DNA of 64,000 bases from an uncultured Porphyromonadaceae bacterium (GTDB lineage: Bacteria; Bacteroidota; Bacteroidia; Bacteroidales; Muribaculaceae): positions 1-64,000 of the forward strand of contig URAU01000014.1 of NCBI GenBank assembly GCA_900545955.1. The letters are read 5' to 3'. Positions 33,485-41,484 of the stretch are shown one piece after another (the stretch's first letter is position 1; the number at the start of each line of letters is the position of its first letter). The notes below the pieces were generated by a model. The model was given only the letters and a program-made list of their open reading frames with translations. It did not search any database and was not told the origin of the DNA. A program made the translations under genes and the position numbers.

Positions 33485-34753
33485 ATGAATCAATATTTTC
33501 CTAATTCCGACGAAATGGCGTCATTGAGGCGGTTTGTTGCCGATAACGCTGCCGAATTGCCTGAGCGTCTGCGTCTTAAATATCATAGCGATGGACGTCC
33601 CTGGATTCCCATGGCGATAAGTCATCTTGAGTCGTTGCGCAAATCCGGGCGAAAGTTCATTGAGTGGAGTCCGGCATTCATGCCGGTGCCGCTCTCGGTA
33701 GAACAGGCATCGTCGGAGAAGGTGGCGGCACTTCATGGCCGTATAGCTGCAGCGATCGCCCCCGGGTGTCGTCGGTTCGTCGACCTCACATGCGGTCTCG
33801 GAATCGATTGTCGTGCCATTGTGGAAGCTCTTGACGCCGGAATTGAGGGGCGGGAAAGTAGGGTAGAGGCGTTCGCCATAGAGATGAGCCCCTTGCTGGC
33901 ACTTACGGCAGCTTTCAATTTCGGTGAGGCCGGTGTGGAGAATATTGAGGTTGTAGAGGCTGAATGCCGCTCATGGCTGGAGGATTACATTGGGGTGCCG
34001 TTCGGATTGGCTTTCATTGACCCGGCCAGACGTGGTGCTGACGGCGCCAGGGTATACAACATTCACGACTGCAGTCCGGATGTGGCGACAATGGGTGAGC
34101 TTTTTGCCCGCAAGGCGCCGCTGGTTATGGCCAAGCTGTCGCCGATGCTCGACATTACGCAAACGCTTCGCGACCTTCGGGCCACCGTTTCGCTACATGT
34201 AGTCGACGATGGCTCCGAATGCCGCGAGTTGCTTGCAGTGCTTGATTACAGAGGATTGGAATGCGCCGCCGGATTGGATGCCGAAATAGTGGTCGACAGT
34301 GCCGACCGGCCTCCATTCCGCTTCACACTCGCCGAGAATGCTTCTGCTTCGGTTGAGCTGGGCGACCCGGTAGCCGGTATGTGGCTTTTCGAGCCTTCGC
34401 CTGCGGCAATGAAAGCTGCTCCGTTTGCTCTATTATGCTCTCGCTTCGGATTGCGAAAAATTCATCCCAATACAAATCTTTTCGTTGCTGACAGTGTAGT
34501 CGAAGGGCTGCCTGGGAAATGGATGGAGATTGTGGAGGTGCTCCCCTTCGCCTCAAATGTAATCAAGGGTTTTGCTTTGCGCTATGGGCATGCCGACGTG
34601 GCCGTCCGCAATTTTCCCCTCACAGCCGCTCAACTGGGTGCGCGTCTGAAAATCAAGCCGGGCGGTTTGCTTCGAGTCGTCGGAGTCACCCTCCGTGGCT
34701 CCGGACGAACTGCATCTCAGCAGTCTCAGTCGCTACTGATTCTCCGGAAATAG
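33485..34753 (+). CDS. Class I SAM-dependent methyltransferase, PG_1098-like with THUMP-like tail
   Basis: The 422-aa protein has an N-terminal helical region, a Rossmann methyltransferase core with motif I FVDLTCGLGIDCRAI and motif IV FIDPARRG, then a C-terminal part resembling the ferredoxin-like and THUMP-like domains of the Bacteroidetes PG_1098 family. DPARR is reminiscent of RNA methyltransferases, so an RNA base is a plausible substrate; no target is established. It has its own promoter and stands as a single gene after rubrerythrin. Confidence 0.85.
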   Translation: MNQYFPNSDEMASLRRFVADNAAELPERLRLKYHSDGRPWIPMAISHLESLRKSGRKFIEWSPAFMPVPLSVEQASSEKVAALHGRIAAAIAPGCRRFVDLTCGLGIDCRAIVEALDAGIEGRESRVEAFAIEMSPLLALTAAFNFGEAGVENIEVVEAECRSWLEDYIGVPFGLAFIDPARRGADGARVYNIHDCSPDVATMGELFARKAPLVMAKLSPMLDITQTLRDLRATVSLHVVDDGSECRELLAVLDYRGLECAAGLDAEIVVDSADRPPFRFTLAENASASVELGDPVAGMWLFEPSPAAMKAAPFALLCSRFGLRKIHPNTNLFVADSVVEGLPGKWMEIVEVLPFASNVIKGFALRYGHADVAVRNFPLTAAQLGARLKIKPGGLLRVVGVTLRGSGRTASQQSQSLLILRK

Positions 34754-34862
34754 TTTCCTGAATTTTATTCGGGAAAAGAACAGGTTAATATCGGTTCACC
34801 AAGTTTTCTCAAGCTGATTGATTACTGTTTACCCGCTTTGCTTAGCCCCGCGCTAAAGTGTT

Positions 34863-35315
34863 TTATTTTTGGAAAACACGCGCCATATTCCTCTTATCCT
34901 CGCGTTCCTTAATGGCCTGACGTTTGTCGAACTCCTTCTTGCCTCGACCCACGCCAATCACGAGCTTGGCGTAGCCCCGCTCCGATATGAAAAGCCTGAG
35001 AGGCACGATGGTGAATCCGGCCTCTTTGCCGTTTTTCTCAAGTTTCATTATCTCCTTGCGGTTAAGCAGGAGCTTGCGGTCGCGCCGCTCGGTGTGATTG
35101 TTGTAGGTGCCGTAGAAATACTCCGCTATATACATGTTCTTCACCCATACCTCTCCGTTGTTCACGTAGCAGAATGTGTCGGCCAGCGAAGCCTTCCCTT
35201 GTCGTATCGACTTGATTTCAGTACCGGTGAGCACTATGCCTGCCGTATATGTGTCGCCTATGGCATAGTCGAATGTGGCGCGACGATTCTTTATGTTTAC
35301 TTCCTTGAATTTCAT
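34863..35315 (-). CDS. smpB: SsrA-binding protein SmpB
   Basis: The 150-aa protein binds tmRNA and brings it to stalled ribosomes. It shows the SmpB hallmarks: NRRATFDY, GIVLTGTEIKSIRQGKASL, DRKLLLNRKEI and a basic C-terminal tail (KREFDKRQAIKEREDKRN-like) that enters the mRNA channel. It lies 8 bp after the membrane protein gene upstream, so the two form one unit. tmRNA itself is not in the window. Confidence 0.97.
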   Translation of the reverse strand: MKFKEVNIKNRRATFDYAIGDTYTAGIVLTGTEIKSIRQGKASLADTFCYVNNGEVWVKNMYIAEYFYGTYNNHTERRDRKLLLNRKEIMKLEKNGKEAGFTIVPLRLFISERGYAKLVIGVGRGKKEFDKRQAIKEREDKRNMARVFQK

Positions 35316-35323
35316 GGGGTGAG

Positions 35324-35977
35324 CTATATAAGTCTGCCGAGTGCGAAATCAATCAGATAGGCAGATCCGAGTATCGATGCGGTTGCCAGAATCATGAACG
35401 GACCCACATTGCGCTCTTCAATGCCGGCGAATCGCCATCCCTTCCAGATTATGAAAACGACATAGAACGGCAGGAACCCAAGGAGGGCGATATGCACTTT
35501 GACCATATTTGCAAGCATCTCAACGATAGCAAGAAATGCCAGCGGGTAGATTGTCAGCATAAACCATCGTCCACGCAAGTCCGCGGGGTCGGTGTTAGAG
35601 TCAATCAACCGCGGGCAGTAAAACTGCAACGCGAACCGGCCGACCTGCGATGCAAGAAATAGTGTCATGAATGAAATGGCTGCACGGATAAATGCGTCGA
35701 CTAAGTCGGCGGTGCCATAGACTACTCTCATCAGTTCAGACAGCGAGCAGACCGCTACAAATGGCAGAAAACAGCGTAAAAATGTCGATTGAGCAACCTG
35801 TTCGTCCCATTTCCCACGCTGAGAGGTGAACGTTCCCCCCCTCTGGAAGTCGCCGGAGTCCGCCGTCTCAGAGACACGGGTATCGAGAAATCGTTTGTCG
35901 CATTCCTGCTCCAGATCCTCCCACCCCCTGTCGGGCGAGAACACAAGCTGTATGATATTTTTGATGAACTGCAACAT
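35324..35977 (-). CDS. Yip1-like multi-pass membrane protein
   Basis: The 217-aa protein starts with the amphipathic FIKNIIQLVFSPDRGWEDLE typical of bacterial Yip1-domain proteins, then has five hydrophobic segments (about residues 70-87, 92-112, 142-162, 165-182 and 194-213). Function unknown. It is cotranscribed with smpB. I am fairly sure of the gene, less so of the family. Confidence 0.7.
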   Translation of the reverse strand: MLQFIKNIIQLVFSPDRGWEDLEQECDKRFLDTRVSETADSGDFQRGGTFTSQRGKWDEQVAQSTFLRCFLPFVAVCSLSELMRVVYGTADLVDAFIRAAISFMTLFLASQVGRFALQFYCPRLIDSNTDPADLRGRWFMLTIYPLAFLAIVEMLANMVKVHIALLGFLPFYVVFIIWKGWRFAGIEERNVGPFMILATASILGSAYLIDFALGRLI

Positions 35978-36036
35978 CGATAAATTTCTACTTGTAGGGG
36001 TATCAGCGACGGTGATTTGAAATTGTCGAAAAAACT

Positions 36037-36177
36037 ATGAATAGAGAGCTATTACTGCTTTTAAATAAGGTGGAGGGGTGTGCAGCGCAGGGCATATTCA
36101 ATTCAGCGAAATGTTCAAATCATATCTCCGCAATTGATGATGGACGTGTGGTTAAAATTGTAATTGTATCCTTTTGA
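36037..36177 (+). CDS. Possible 46-aa small protein ending at a terminator
   Basis: An ATG-started ORF of 47 codons begins MNRELLLLLNK, has two cysteines (near residues 15 and 25) and a hydrophobic C-terminus (VVKIVIVSF). Its stop lies 2 nt before a strong hairpin that can act on the plus strand. There is no recognised domain and no clear TAnnTTTG promoter close by, so it may be chance. Confidence 0.3.
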   Translation: MNRELLLLLNKVEGCAAQGIFNSAKCSNHISAIDDGRVVKIVIVSF

Positions 36178-36179
36178 CT

Positions 36180-36231
36180 AAAAAAAGTTCTGGAAAACGG
36201 ATGTAAGCATCGTATTCACAGAACTTTTTTA
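36180..36231. terminator. Terminator of the tRNA-Ser/tRNA-Met operon
   Basis: aaaaaagttctg / cagaactttttt forms a 12-bp stem with A and T runs on either side and a 26-nt loop. On the minus strand it follows the tRNAs by 8 nt; on the plus strand it follows the 46-aa ORF. Confidence 0.8.
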
Positions 36232-36238
36232 CAGATTG

Positions 36239-36312
36239 TGGTCCCACTTGGGCTTGAACCAAGGACTCCCTGATTATGAGTCAGGTGCTCTAACCAACTG
36301 AGCTATAGGACC
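36239..36312 (-). tRNA. tRNA-Met or tRNA-Ile2 (anticodon CAT)
   Basis: A 74-nt cloverleaf with 7-bp acceptor (ggtccta / tgggacc), anticodon loop ctCATaa and T arm GGTTCAAGCC. Elongator Met and lysidine-modified Ile2 share CAT; the sequence does not settle which. It lacks initiator features. Confidence 0.9.
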
Positions 36313-36346
36313 TTGCGGGGAGCCATGGGCCCATTCCACATTTTTG

Positions 36347-36434
36347 CGGAGTGAGGGAGATTCGAACTCCCGATACCCTTTCGGGGTATACAAACTTTCC
36401 AGGTTTGCCTCTTCAGCCACTCGAGCATCACTCC
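36347..36434 (-). tRNA. tRNA-Ser(GGA)
   Basis: An 88-nt class II tRNA with acceptor ggagtga / tcactcc, anticodon GGA and a long variable arm (taccccgaaagggta). Transcribed ahead of the CAT tRNA from a shared promoter. Confidence 0.93.
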
Positions 36435-36473
36435 TTATCGGGGCTGTAGCGGTTGTTTCCGCTTTCCGAGTTG

Positions 36474-36504
36474 CAAAGGTAGAAATTATTTTTGAAACCG
36501 ACAA
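36474..36504 (-). promoter_or_regulatory. Promoter of the tRNA-Ser/tRNA-Met operon (TTG-N20-TACCTTTG)
   Basis: Minus strand: TTG (36504-36502, within TTTTG) and TACCTTTG (36481-36474), spacer 20. Confidence 0.85.
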
Positions 36505-36704
36505 AAGTTTTTTGCATGTGACTTCTAAATTTTTCTTCTTTCCCCTCCCTGTCAAATTATTGCCGGTGCAAATATTTCCTGACAAATGATGGTTAGATCG
36601 ATTAAATGGCGAGGATATCCGGGTGGAGGCTAAGGGTTGACCGGAGTGCCGTCGATGGATAAACCTTCGAAATCGGAGAAAATGATGCAATTGCCCGTTG
36701 TCAG

Positions 36705-36736
36705 TTTGTTTTTATCGTACAAATTACTTAAATTTG
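36705..36736 (+). promoter_or_regulatory. Promoter of the GNAT-AraC-ferredoxin-DUF4405 operon
   Basis: TTTG 36705-36708 and TAAATTTG 36729-36736, spacer 20. The leader is about 18 nt. Confidence 0.8.
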
Positions 36737-36760
36737 AAATCCAAACCAAGAATTGAAACG

Positions 36761-37351
36761 ATGAAGATAATCCCATCACTTCCGCATCACGCCCGAATTA
36801 TCGGGAAAGGAATCACTATGGCTATCGGCGATGAACTGGCCGAAAGGCTTGGCGCGCCGGAGCATTCATCGGCCGATGTCGTGACTCTCTTCGCCAGTCT
36901 GGCGGCCAGGACTGACACTCAGTACAGCTATATGAACTCTTTCTCCGCCGTCGACGACAGCGGTGAGGTAATGGGAATTCTTGTCTGTTACGACGGAGCA
37001 CGGCTCATCGAACTGCGCCGCATATTTTTTGCAGAGGCGGCCAGGCAAATCGGGCTGAAGACCGAGGGAGATGTCGACGACCTTCCGGTGGAGACGTCGC
37101 CCGACGAGTTTTATCTCGATTCGCTTGCCGTGATGCCGGAATATCGCGGCCGTGGGGTAGCAAACGCACTTATTGAGGCTGCCGGAATGCGTGCACGCGA
37201 ATGCGGCAAACCGCTGGGTCTGCTTGTTGACAAAACTAACAGCCGTGCTCGCCGACTCTATGATTCGCTCGGATTCAAACAGGTCGGTGAACGGTTTTTC
37301 GCCGGTGAATTAATGGACCACCTGCAGCTTCTTTCCGTGGAGGATAAGTAA
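36761..37351 (+). CDS. GNAT family N-acetyltransferase
   Basis: The 196-aa protein has the GNAT acetyl-CoA site (FYLDSLAVMPEYRGRGVANALIEAA, given by the key residues RGRGVA) and the closing NSRARRLYDSLGF motif. The acceptor is unknown. The start follows the promoter, excluding an upstream TTG. It is the first gene of a four-gene unit with an AraC regulator, a ferredoxin and a DUF4405 membrane protein; 14 bp separates it from the next gene. Confidence 0.9.
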   Translation: MKIIPSLPHHARIIGKGITMAIGDELAERLGAPEHSSADVVTLFASLAARTDTQYSYMNSFSAVDDSGEVMGILVCYDGARLIELRRIFFAEAARQIGLKTEGDVDDLPVETSPDEFYLDSLAVMPEYRGRGVANALIEAAGMRARECGKPLGLLVDKTNSRARRLYDSLGFKQVGERFFAGELMDHLQLLSVEDK

Positions 37352-37365
37352 TCAGACGACGCTAC

Positions 37366-38202
37366 ATGGCACGTTCACGCATTGTATTGCCGATTAACAG
37401 GATGGCAGCGAAAAGCCATTCCGGCATTTTCGTGAAGCGGTCCTCCGACTGGCATCTGCACCGGCCGGAACAATTCCCGCACCGCGACGATTATTATATC
37501 TTCTCTTTTGTGGTTGCGGGTCAGATATCGGCTATGGTCGACTTCAAAAAGATTGGCCTGACCGGTTGCCAGGGCATCATAGTAGCGCCATGGCAGGTAC
37601 ATGCTCCTGTTGTCGGCCCGGCACTTCCGGAGGCGTGGCTGCTTTTTGTGGCAGCTGAACATATTTCCGACTCAGTCAGACAGATAATCGAACGCTACAT
37701 CCTCTTGTCTCAGCCTATTGGATTTACACCCCGACAGGTTGACGACCTGAAGGCTCTTTTCCGTATGCTTTATGAGAACGCATATGGCGATGTATGTTTG
37801 TCTGCAATCGCCACAGCCGTCGTGGAAATATTCTGTGGGTCCATATCCATGTCTGAGAACGGGTACAACAACAGTTCGCGTTATACCTCGCTTGTTGTCA
37901 GGATGAAGCGCCTGATTGATTCGCATATCGCAGAATGTAGACGCCCGGCGGACTATGCTTCGATGCTCAATGTGTCGAGAGTCTACCTGAACGAAGCTGT
38001 AAAGGCTGTGACCGGCGTCAGCGCCGGTGAATTCATCCGTTCTCACGCCGTACTATCGGCCAAACGGATGCTTGTTCATACCGATTTGGATATCAATCAG
38101 ATTGCTGAAGAACTCGGCTATGACGACACTTCATACTTTTCGCGCATGTTCAAAAAGGAGACAGGGCTGACACCCTCAGAGTTCCGCGAAAACCTCGTTT
38201 AG
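37366..38202 (+). CDS. AraC family transcriptional regulator
   Basis: The 278-aa protein has an N-terminal cupin-like sensing domain (HRDDYYIFSFVVAG, then GCQGIIVAPWQVH) and a C-terminal double helix-turn-helix (YASMLNVSRVYLNEAVKAVTG, then INQIAEELGYDDTSYFSRMFKKETGLTPSEFR). It probably senses a small molecule and may control its own operon. Its stop codon overlaps the earliest start of the ferredoxin frame by 1 bp. Confidence 0.92.
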   Translation: MARSRIVLPINRMAAKSHSGIFVKRSSDWHLHRPEQFPHRDDYYIFSFVVAGQISAMVDFKKIGLTGCQGIIVAPWQVHAPVVGPALPEAWLLFVAAEHISDSVRQIIERYILLSQPIGFTPRQVDDLKALFRMLYENAYGDVCLSAIATAVVEIFCGSISMSENGYNNSSRYTSLVVRMKRLIDSHIAECRRPADYASMLNVSRVYLNEAVKAVTGVSAGEFIRSHAVLSAKRMLVHTDLDINQIAEELGYDDTSYFSRMFKKETGLTPSEFRENLV

Positions 38203-38288
38203 TGCTGTATTTACATCGGGTATTTCCTTTGGGATGGTTTTTGATGGCAGTAAATTTGCCCTGTCCAAACAAAAGAAAGAAAGGAAGA

Positions 38289-38519
38289 ATGAAGTTACGG
38301 AAAACGAAAGTCACACGCTACATCTCGCCATCGGGGCGCCGCGGGTGTCTCCATTGCTGGAAATGTGTGGATAATTGCCCGAAAGGAGTGTTATCAACTG
38401 TACGGTTTCTGTGGCGTAACCGCCTTGTAGTCACAGATCCGGAAGCCTGTATCGGCTGTGGCAAATGCGTAAATGTATGTCCCAAAGGATTGTTTCAACT
38501 AAATATGTCGGCCGAATGA
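38289..38519 (+). CDS. 2[4Fe-4S] ferredoxin-like protein
   Basis: The product is 76 aa from the ATG at 38289; in-frame starts at 38202 and 38244 would add up to 29 residues without motif. It carries two CxxCxxCxxxCP motifs, CLHCWKCVDNCP and CIGCGKCVNVCP, each enough for a [4Fe-4S] cluster. A basic linker separates them. It should shuttle electrons, most simply to the membrane protein encoded next, whose ATG overlaps its stop (ATGA). Confidence 0.85.
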   Translation: MKLRKTKVTRYISPSGRRGCLHCWKCVDNCPKGVLSTVRFLWRNRLVVTDPEACIGCGKCVNVCPKGLFQLNMSAE

Positions 38520-38929
38520 GGAAAATTGATATGATAAGGCGAGTAGACTGGATTCTGCTGCCCGCTACTATAGCAATGCTTGTCTCAAGTGTTCAGCTTG
38601 AGGCTACCGCAGGCCGCTGTGCAGTCTGGGTGTGGGTCCATATCTGCATAGGTCTATTTTTCTTCGGCCTTATTTTATGGCATCTTTGGCTACACTTCCC
38701 GATAGGCGTATGGGCCGTACGGCTTTGGGAAAGTAATGCACCCGATATGCGGTGGATGACTACATTGATGCTTCTTACGCTTATTTCGGCGATTATTGCT
38801 ACTGGCGGGTGGATTGCGAGTCCCACGCATTCAATTGCCGGAGCGATCCATGGAAAAATCGGATTTGTGGCTCTTGCCTTGGCGGGGTGGCATATCGTAC
38901 GCCGAATCAAGTTCTTCCGCCGGAAATGA
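38516..38929 (+). CDS. DUF4405-type membrane protein, possible cytochrome b-like
   Basis: The 137-aa protein has four membrane helices (about residues 12-30, 34-58, 77-97 and 107-128). Histidines lie on the helices: WVHICIG and LWHLWLH in the second, AIHGKIG and GWHIVRR in the last. That paired arrangement suits two b-type haems, as in cytochrome b561-like proteins. Translationally coupled to the ferredoxin gene, so together they look like a small membrane electron-transfer module. Haem binding is an inference. Confidence 0.8.
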   Translation: MRKIDMIRRVDWILLPATIAMLVSSVQLEATAGRCAVWVWVHICIGLFFFGLILWHLWLHFPIGVWAVRLWESNAPDMRWMTTLMLLTLISAIIATGGWIASPTHSIAGAIHGKIGFVALALAGWHIVRRIKFFRRK

Positions 38930-38956
38930 TGTGTTCTGATGTAGATTCTATTTACG

Positions 38957-39337
38957 CTAACGGGTAAGCATATATCCGGCCATGGCGGCAAGGACGCCTC
39001 CTGCAAGCGAAACGACAGCGTAGGCAAGTCCGCTTATTATCTGGCCTCCGGATAGCATTGTCAGTGTTTCGAAGCTGAAGGTTGAAAATGTAGTCAGGCC
39101 CCCGCAAAACCCGGTGGTGAGTGCCAGGCGCCATTCGCGGCTCACTGTACCCGACATCCCCAACCCGAAAATCAGTCCGAAACAGAAGCTGCCGATAAGG
39201 TTGACTGCCATGGTGCTCCATGGGAGCATCCATCGCTGGCTGTCGCCGAGAGCCGTCTGCATCCCGACGGCGGCGAGATAGCGCATTACTCCGCCTATGC
39301 CGCTTCCTATGAAGATGGATAGTATTGCCTGCCACAT
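38957..39337 (-). CDS. crcB: Fluoride exporter CrcB (Fluc)
   Basis: The 126-aa protein has four membrane helices and the Fluc signatures GGVMRYL, NLIGSFCFGL and GFCGGLTTFSTFSFE. It works as a dual-topology dimer that lets fluoride leave the cell. It has its own promoter; the leader of about 25 nt is too short for a fluoride riboswitch. Confidence 0.95.
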   Translation of the reverse strand: MWQAILSIFIGSGIGGVMRYLAAVGMQTALGDSQRWMLPWSTMAVNLIGSFCFGLIFGLGMSGTVSREWRLALTTGFCGGLTTFSTFSFETLTMLSGGQIISGLAYAVVSLAGGVLAAMAGYMLTR

Positions 39338-39369
39338 ATTCCGTTTGGTCTTGATTGATTCTATTACTG

Positions 39370-39402
39370 CAAAGTTAGCTATTTCCTCCGGAACCGGAGC
39401 AA
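39370..39402 (-). promoter_or_regulatory. Promoter of crcB
   Basis: Minus strand TAACTTTG (39377-39370) with TTG at 39402-39400, spacer 22. Confidence 0.65.
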
Positions 39403-39414
39403 TGGAAGCTATGG

Positions 39415-39445
39415 TTGCGCGATGTGGGGATTTTTGTTAACTTTG
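39415..39445 (+). promoter_or_regulatory. Promoter of the DUF5606-amgK-murU unit (TTG-N20-TAACTTTG)
   Basis: TTG 39415-39417 and TAACTTTG 39438-39445, spacer 20. Confidence 0.8.
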
Positions 39446-39478
39446 TGGTCTGAATAAATCCATTATCTATCGCAGACA

Positions 39479-39916
39479 ATGCTGAAACGTATTTTATCTA
39501 TCGCCGGTAAGCCCGGTCTGTATCGCCTGGTAAACCAGGGCAAGAATATGCTTATTGTTGAAAATGTGGCCAATGGCAAGCGCACTCCGGCTTATGCCCG
39601 CGACAAAGTGGTGTCTCTTGGCGACATCTCGATGTATACCATGGATGGCGACGTACCTCTTTACGATGTGCTTGAATCGCTCAAGGCCAAGCAGGAAGGC
39701 AATCCCGTCGACGTAAAAAATATGACTGACGACGCCGTTCGCGACCTGTTTACCGAAGTGCTTCCTGATTTCGACCGCGATCGCGTATATACTACCGATA
39801 TCCGCAAACTCTACAACTGGTACAACCAGCTCCTTGCTGCAGGTATTACCGAATTCAAGGAGGAGATGGCTGCTTCCGACGCTGAAAACGAGACGCCGGA
39901 AGAAACCGCTGAATAA
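39479..39916 (+). CDS. DUF5606 domain protein
   Basis: The 145-aa protein matches the Bacteroidetes DUF5606 family: MLKRILSIAGKPGLYRLV near the start, an SH3-like first half (NGKRTPAYARDKVVSLGDISMYT, key residues AYARDKV) and a helical second half with YTTDIRKLYNWYNQLL. The acidic tail is disordered. Function unknown; it might bind RNA or protein. It precedes the AmgK-RapZ gene by 37 bp and shares its promoter. Confidence 0.88.
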   Translation: MLKRILSIAGKPGLYRLVNQGKNMLIVENVANGKRTPAYARDKVVSLGDISMYTMDGDVPLYDVLESLKAKQEGNPVDVKNMTDDAVRDLFTEVLPDFDRDRVYTTDIRKLYNWYNQLLAAGITEFKEEMAASDAENETPEETAE

Positions 39917-39953
39917 TTACGAATCGGTCTCATAGCTTCAATTAGTGACCGCA

Positions 39954-41459
39954 ATGAACGAAACGGAAGCTCGGCTTGCCGGGCTCTATGCGTTGCATTT
40001 CGATGGTGTCTCCCCGGCTGAATTGACCCCTGTTGCCGCATCGGGTGGCAACAGGGAGTATTATCGTCTGGAAGGAACTGCTGGCAACGTGATAGGTACG
40101 TCTGGCAGCGATCTGGCGGAAAACCGCGCATTTATATATCTGAGCAAGCATTTCGCCGGGAAGGGTTTGCAGGTTCCCCATATACTTGCCGTGTCGGATT
40201 GCGGCCGCTATTATCTACAGACCGACTGCGGATGCTCTTCTTTGTTCGATATCCTGGCCGATGCCCGCACTTCTGGCCGTTTCGGAGAGGAGGACGTTCA
40301 CCTTCTTCGGGCGGCTCTCGATTTGCTCGTCGATGTGCAGTTTGAGGGTGCCTCGGGCATTGATTTCAACCGCTGCTATCCTCAACCGGCCATGAACGCC
40401 CGGATGATTGCCTGGGACCTGAATTATTTCAAGTATTCATTTCTCAAACCTGCGCTTGGCGATTTCGACGAGGCGCTATTGCAGGATGATTTGGATTCTA
40501 TCGCGACTGCAGTCGGAGAAGCGGCTGTTGAGGCCGATACGTTTATGGTGCGCGACTTTCAAAGCCGCAATCTGATGGTCGACGATGCCGGAAAGCTTTC
40601 GCTCATAGACTTTCAGGGTGGACGCCGCGGGCCGGTGGAATACGATGTGGCGTCCTTCCTCTGGCAGGCGAAGGCGGCCATTCCTCCATCGCTCAGAATG
40701 CAATTGGTCGACTGGTATGTGGCGCACGCTGAGCGCTATGCTGCCCGAGGTTTCTCTGCTGAGAGATTCCGACGTCGACTGCCGGTGTTCGTGTTGTTCA
40801 GGGTGCTTCAGACACTTGGTGCATATGGTTTTCGCGGGCTGTATGAGCGGCGACCGCATTTCATCGCGAGCATCGGCCCCGGAGTCGCCAACCTGCGCGG
40901 TGTGATATCTGAGTTCAATCTGGCAAAGGAATATCCGTATCTTGCCGAAATCGCCGAAAAACTCGCTGACTGCTATGCCGTGCGTACCGCCTCGCCAATT
41001 TCGTCGGTGCCACCCGCTCCAGCGGGCGTTCTGACGGTGTCGGTGGCAAGTTTCTCTTATAAGAAAGGAGTTCCCGCCGATCTTAGCGGTAACGGAGGCG
41101 GATTCGTGTTCGACTGTCGGGCGGTTCACAACCCCGGGCGCTTCGACCGTTACAAGCCCTTGACTGGACGCGATGCTCCTGTAGTTAGTTTTCTGGAAGA
41201 TAACGGAGAGATATTTACCTTTCTTGAGTCGGCCTATAAGCTTGTGGATGCCTCGGTGGCGCGTTATATAAGCCGTGGTTTTACCTCGCTTTGCGTCTCG
41301 TTCGGATGTACCGGTGGCCGTCATCGTTCAGTCTATAGCGCTGAAGCGATGACACGACATCTGCGCGAGCACTTTCCGCAGATTCGCGTAGTGCTATGGC
41401 ATCGGGAGCAGGATGTACTTGAGATATTCAACCCTATGGGGGAGAGCGTTACTCACTAA
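39954..41459 (+). CDS. AmgK-like sugar kinase fused to a RapZ C-terminal domain
   Basis: The 501-aa protein has two parts. Residues 1 to about 340 form an aminoglycoside-phosphotransferase-like kinase with the catalytic loop VRDFQSRNLM (about 199) and metal site LIDFQGG (about 217), as in AmgK, which phosphorylates MurNAc/GlcNAc at C1 for cell-wall recycling. Residues from about 360 match the RapZ C-terminal domain, with HNPGRFDRYKPLTGRDAPV and FGCTGGRHRSV. In E. coli that domain binds glucosamine-6-phosphate and controls GlmS. The next gene is MurU-like, which supports the kinase call. ATG 39954 is preferred to a GTG three codons upstream. Confidence 0.85.
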   Translation: MNETEARLAGLYALHFDGVSPAELTPVAASGGNREYYRLEGTAGNVIGTSGSDLAENRAFIYLSKHFAGKGLQVPHILAVSDCGRYYLQTDCGCSSLFDILADARTSGRFGEEDVHLLRAALDLLVDVQFEGASGIDFNRCYPQPAMNARMIAWDLNYFKYSFLKPALGDFDEALLQDDLDSIATAVGEAAVEADTFMVRDFQSRNLMVDDAGKLSLIDFQGGRRGPVEYDVASFLWQAKAAIPPSLRMQLVDWYVAHAERYAARGFSAERFRRRLPVFVLFRVLQTLGAYGFRGLYERRPHFIASIGPGVANLRGVISEFNLAKEYPYLAEIAEKLADCYAVRTASPISSVPPAPAGVLTVSVASFSYKKGVPADLSGNGGGFVFDCRAVHNPGRFDRYKPLTGRDAPVVSFLEDNGEIFTFLESAYKLVDASVARYISRGFTSLCVSFGCTGGRHRSVYSAEAMTRHLREHFPQIRVVLWHREQDVLEIFNPMGESVTH

Positions 41460-41484
41460 CGAATGATTTAAAAGCCGGTTTGAC

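Noticed and set aside
39338..39370. Fluoride riboswitch ahead of crcB
   Set aside because: The promoter leaves only about 25 nt of leader and the conserved riboswitch core is not seen.
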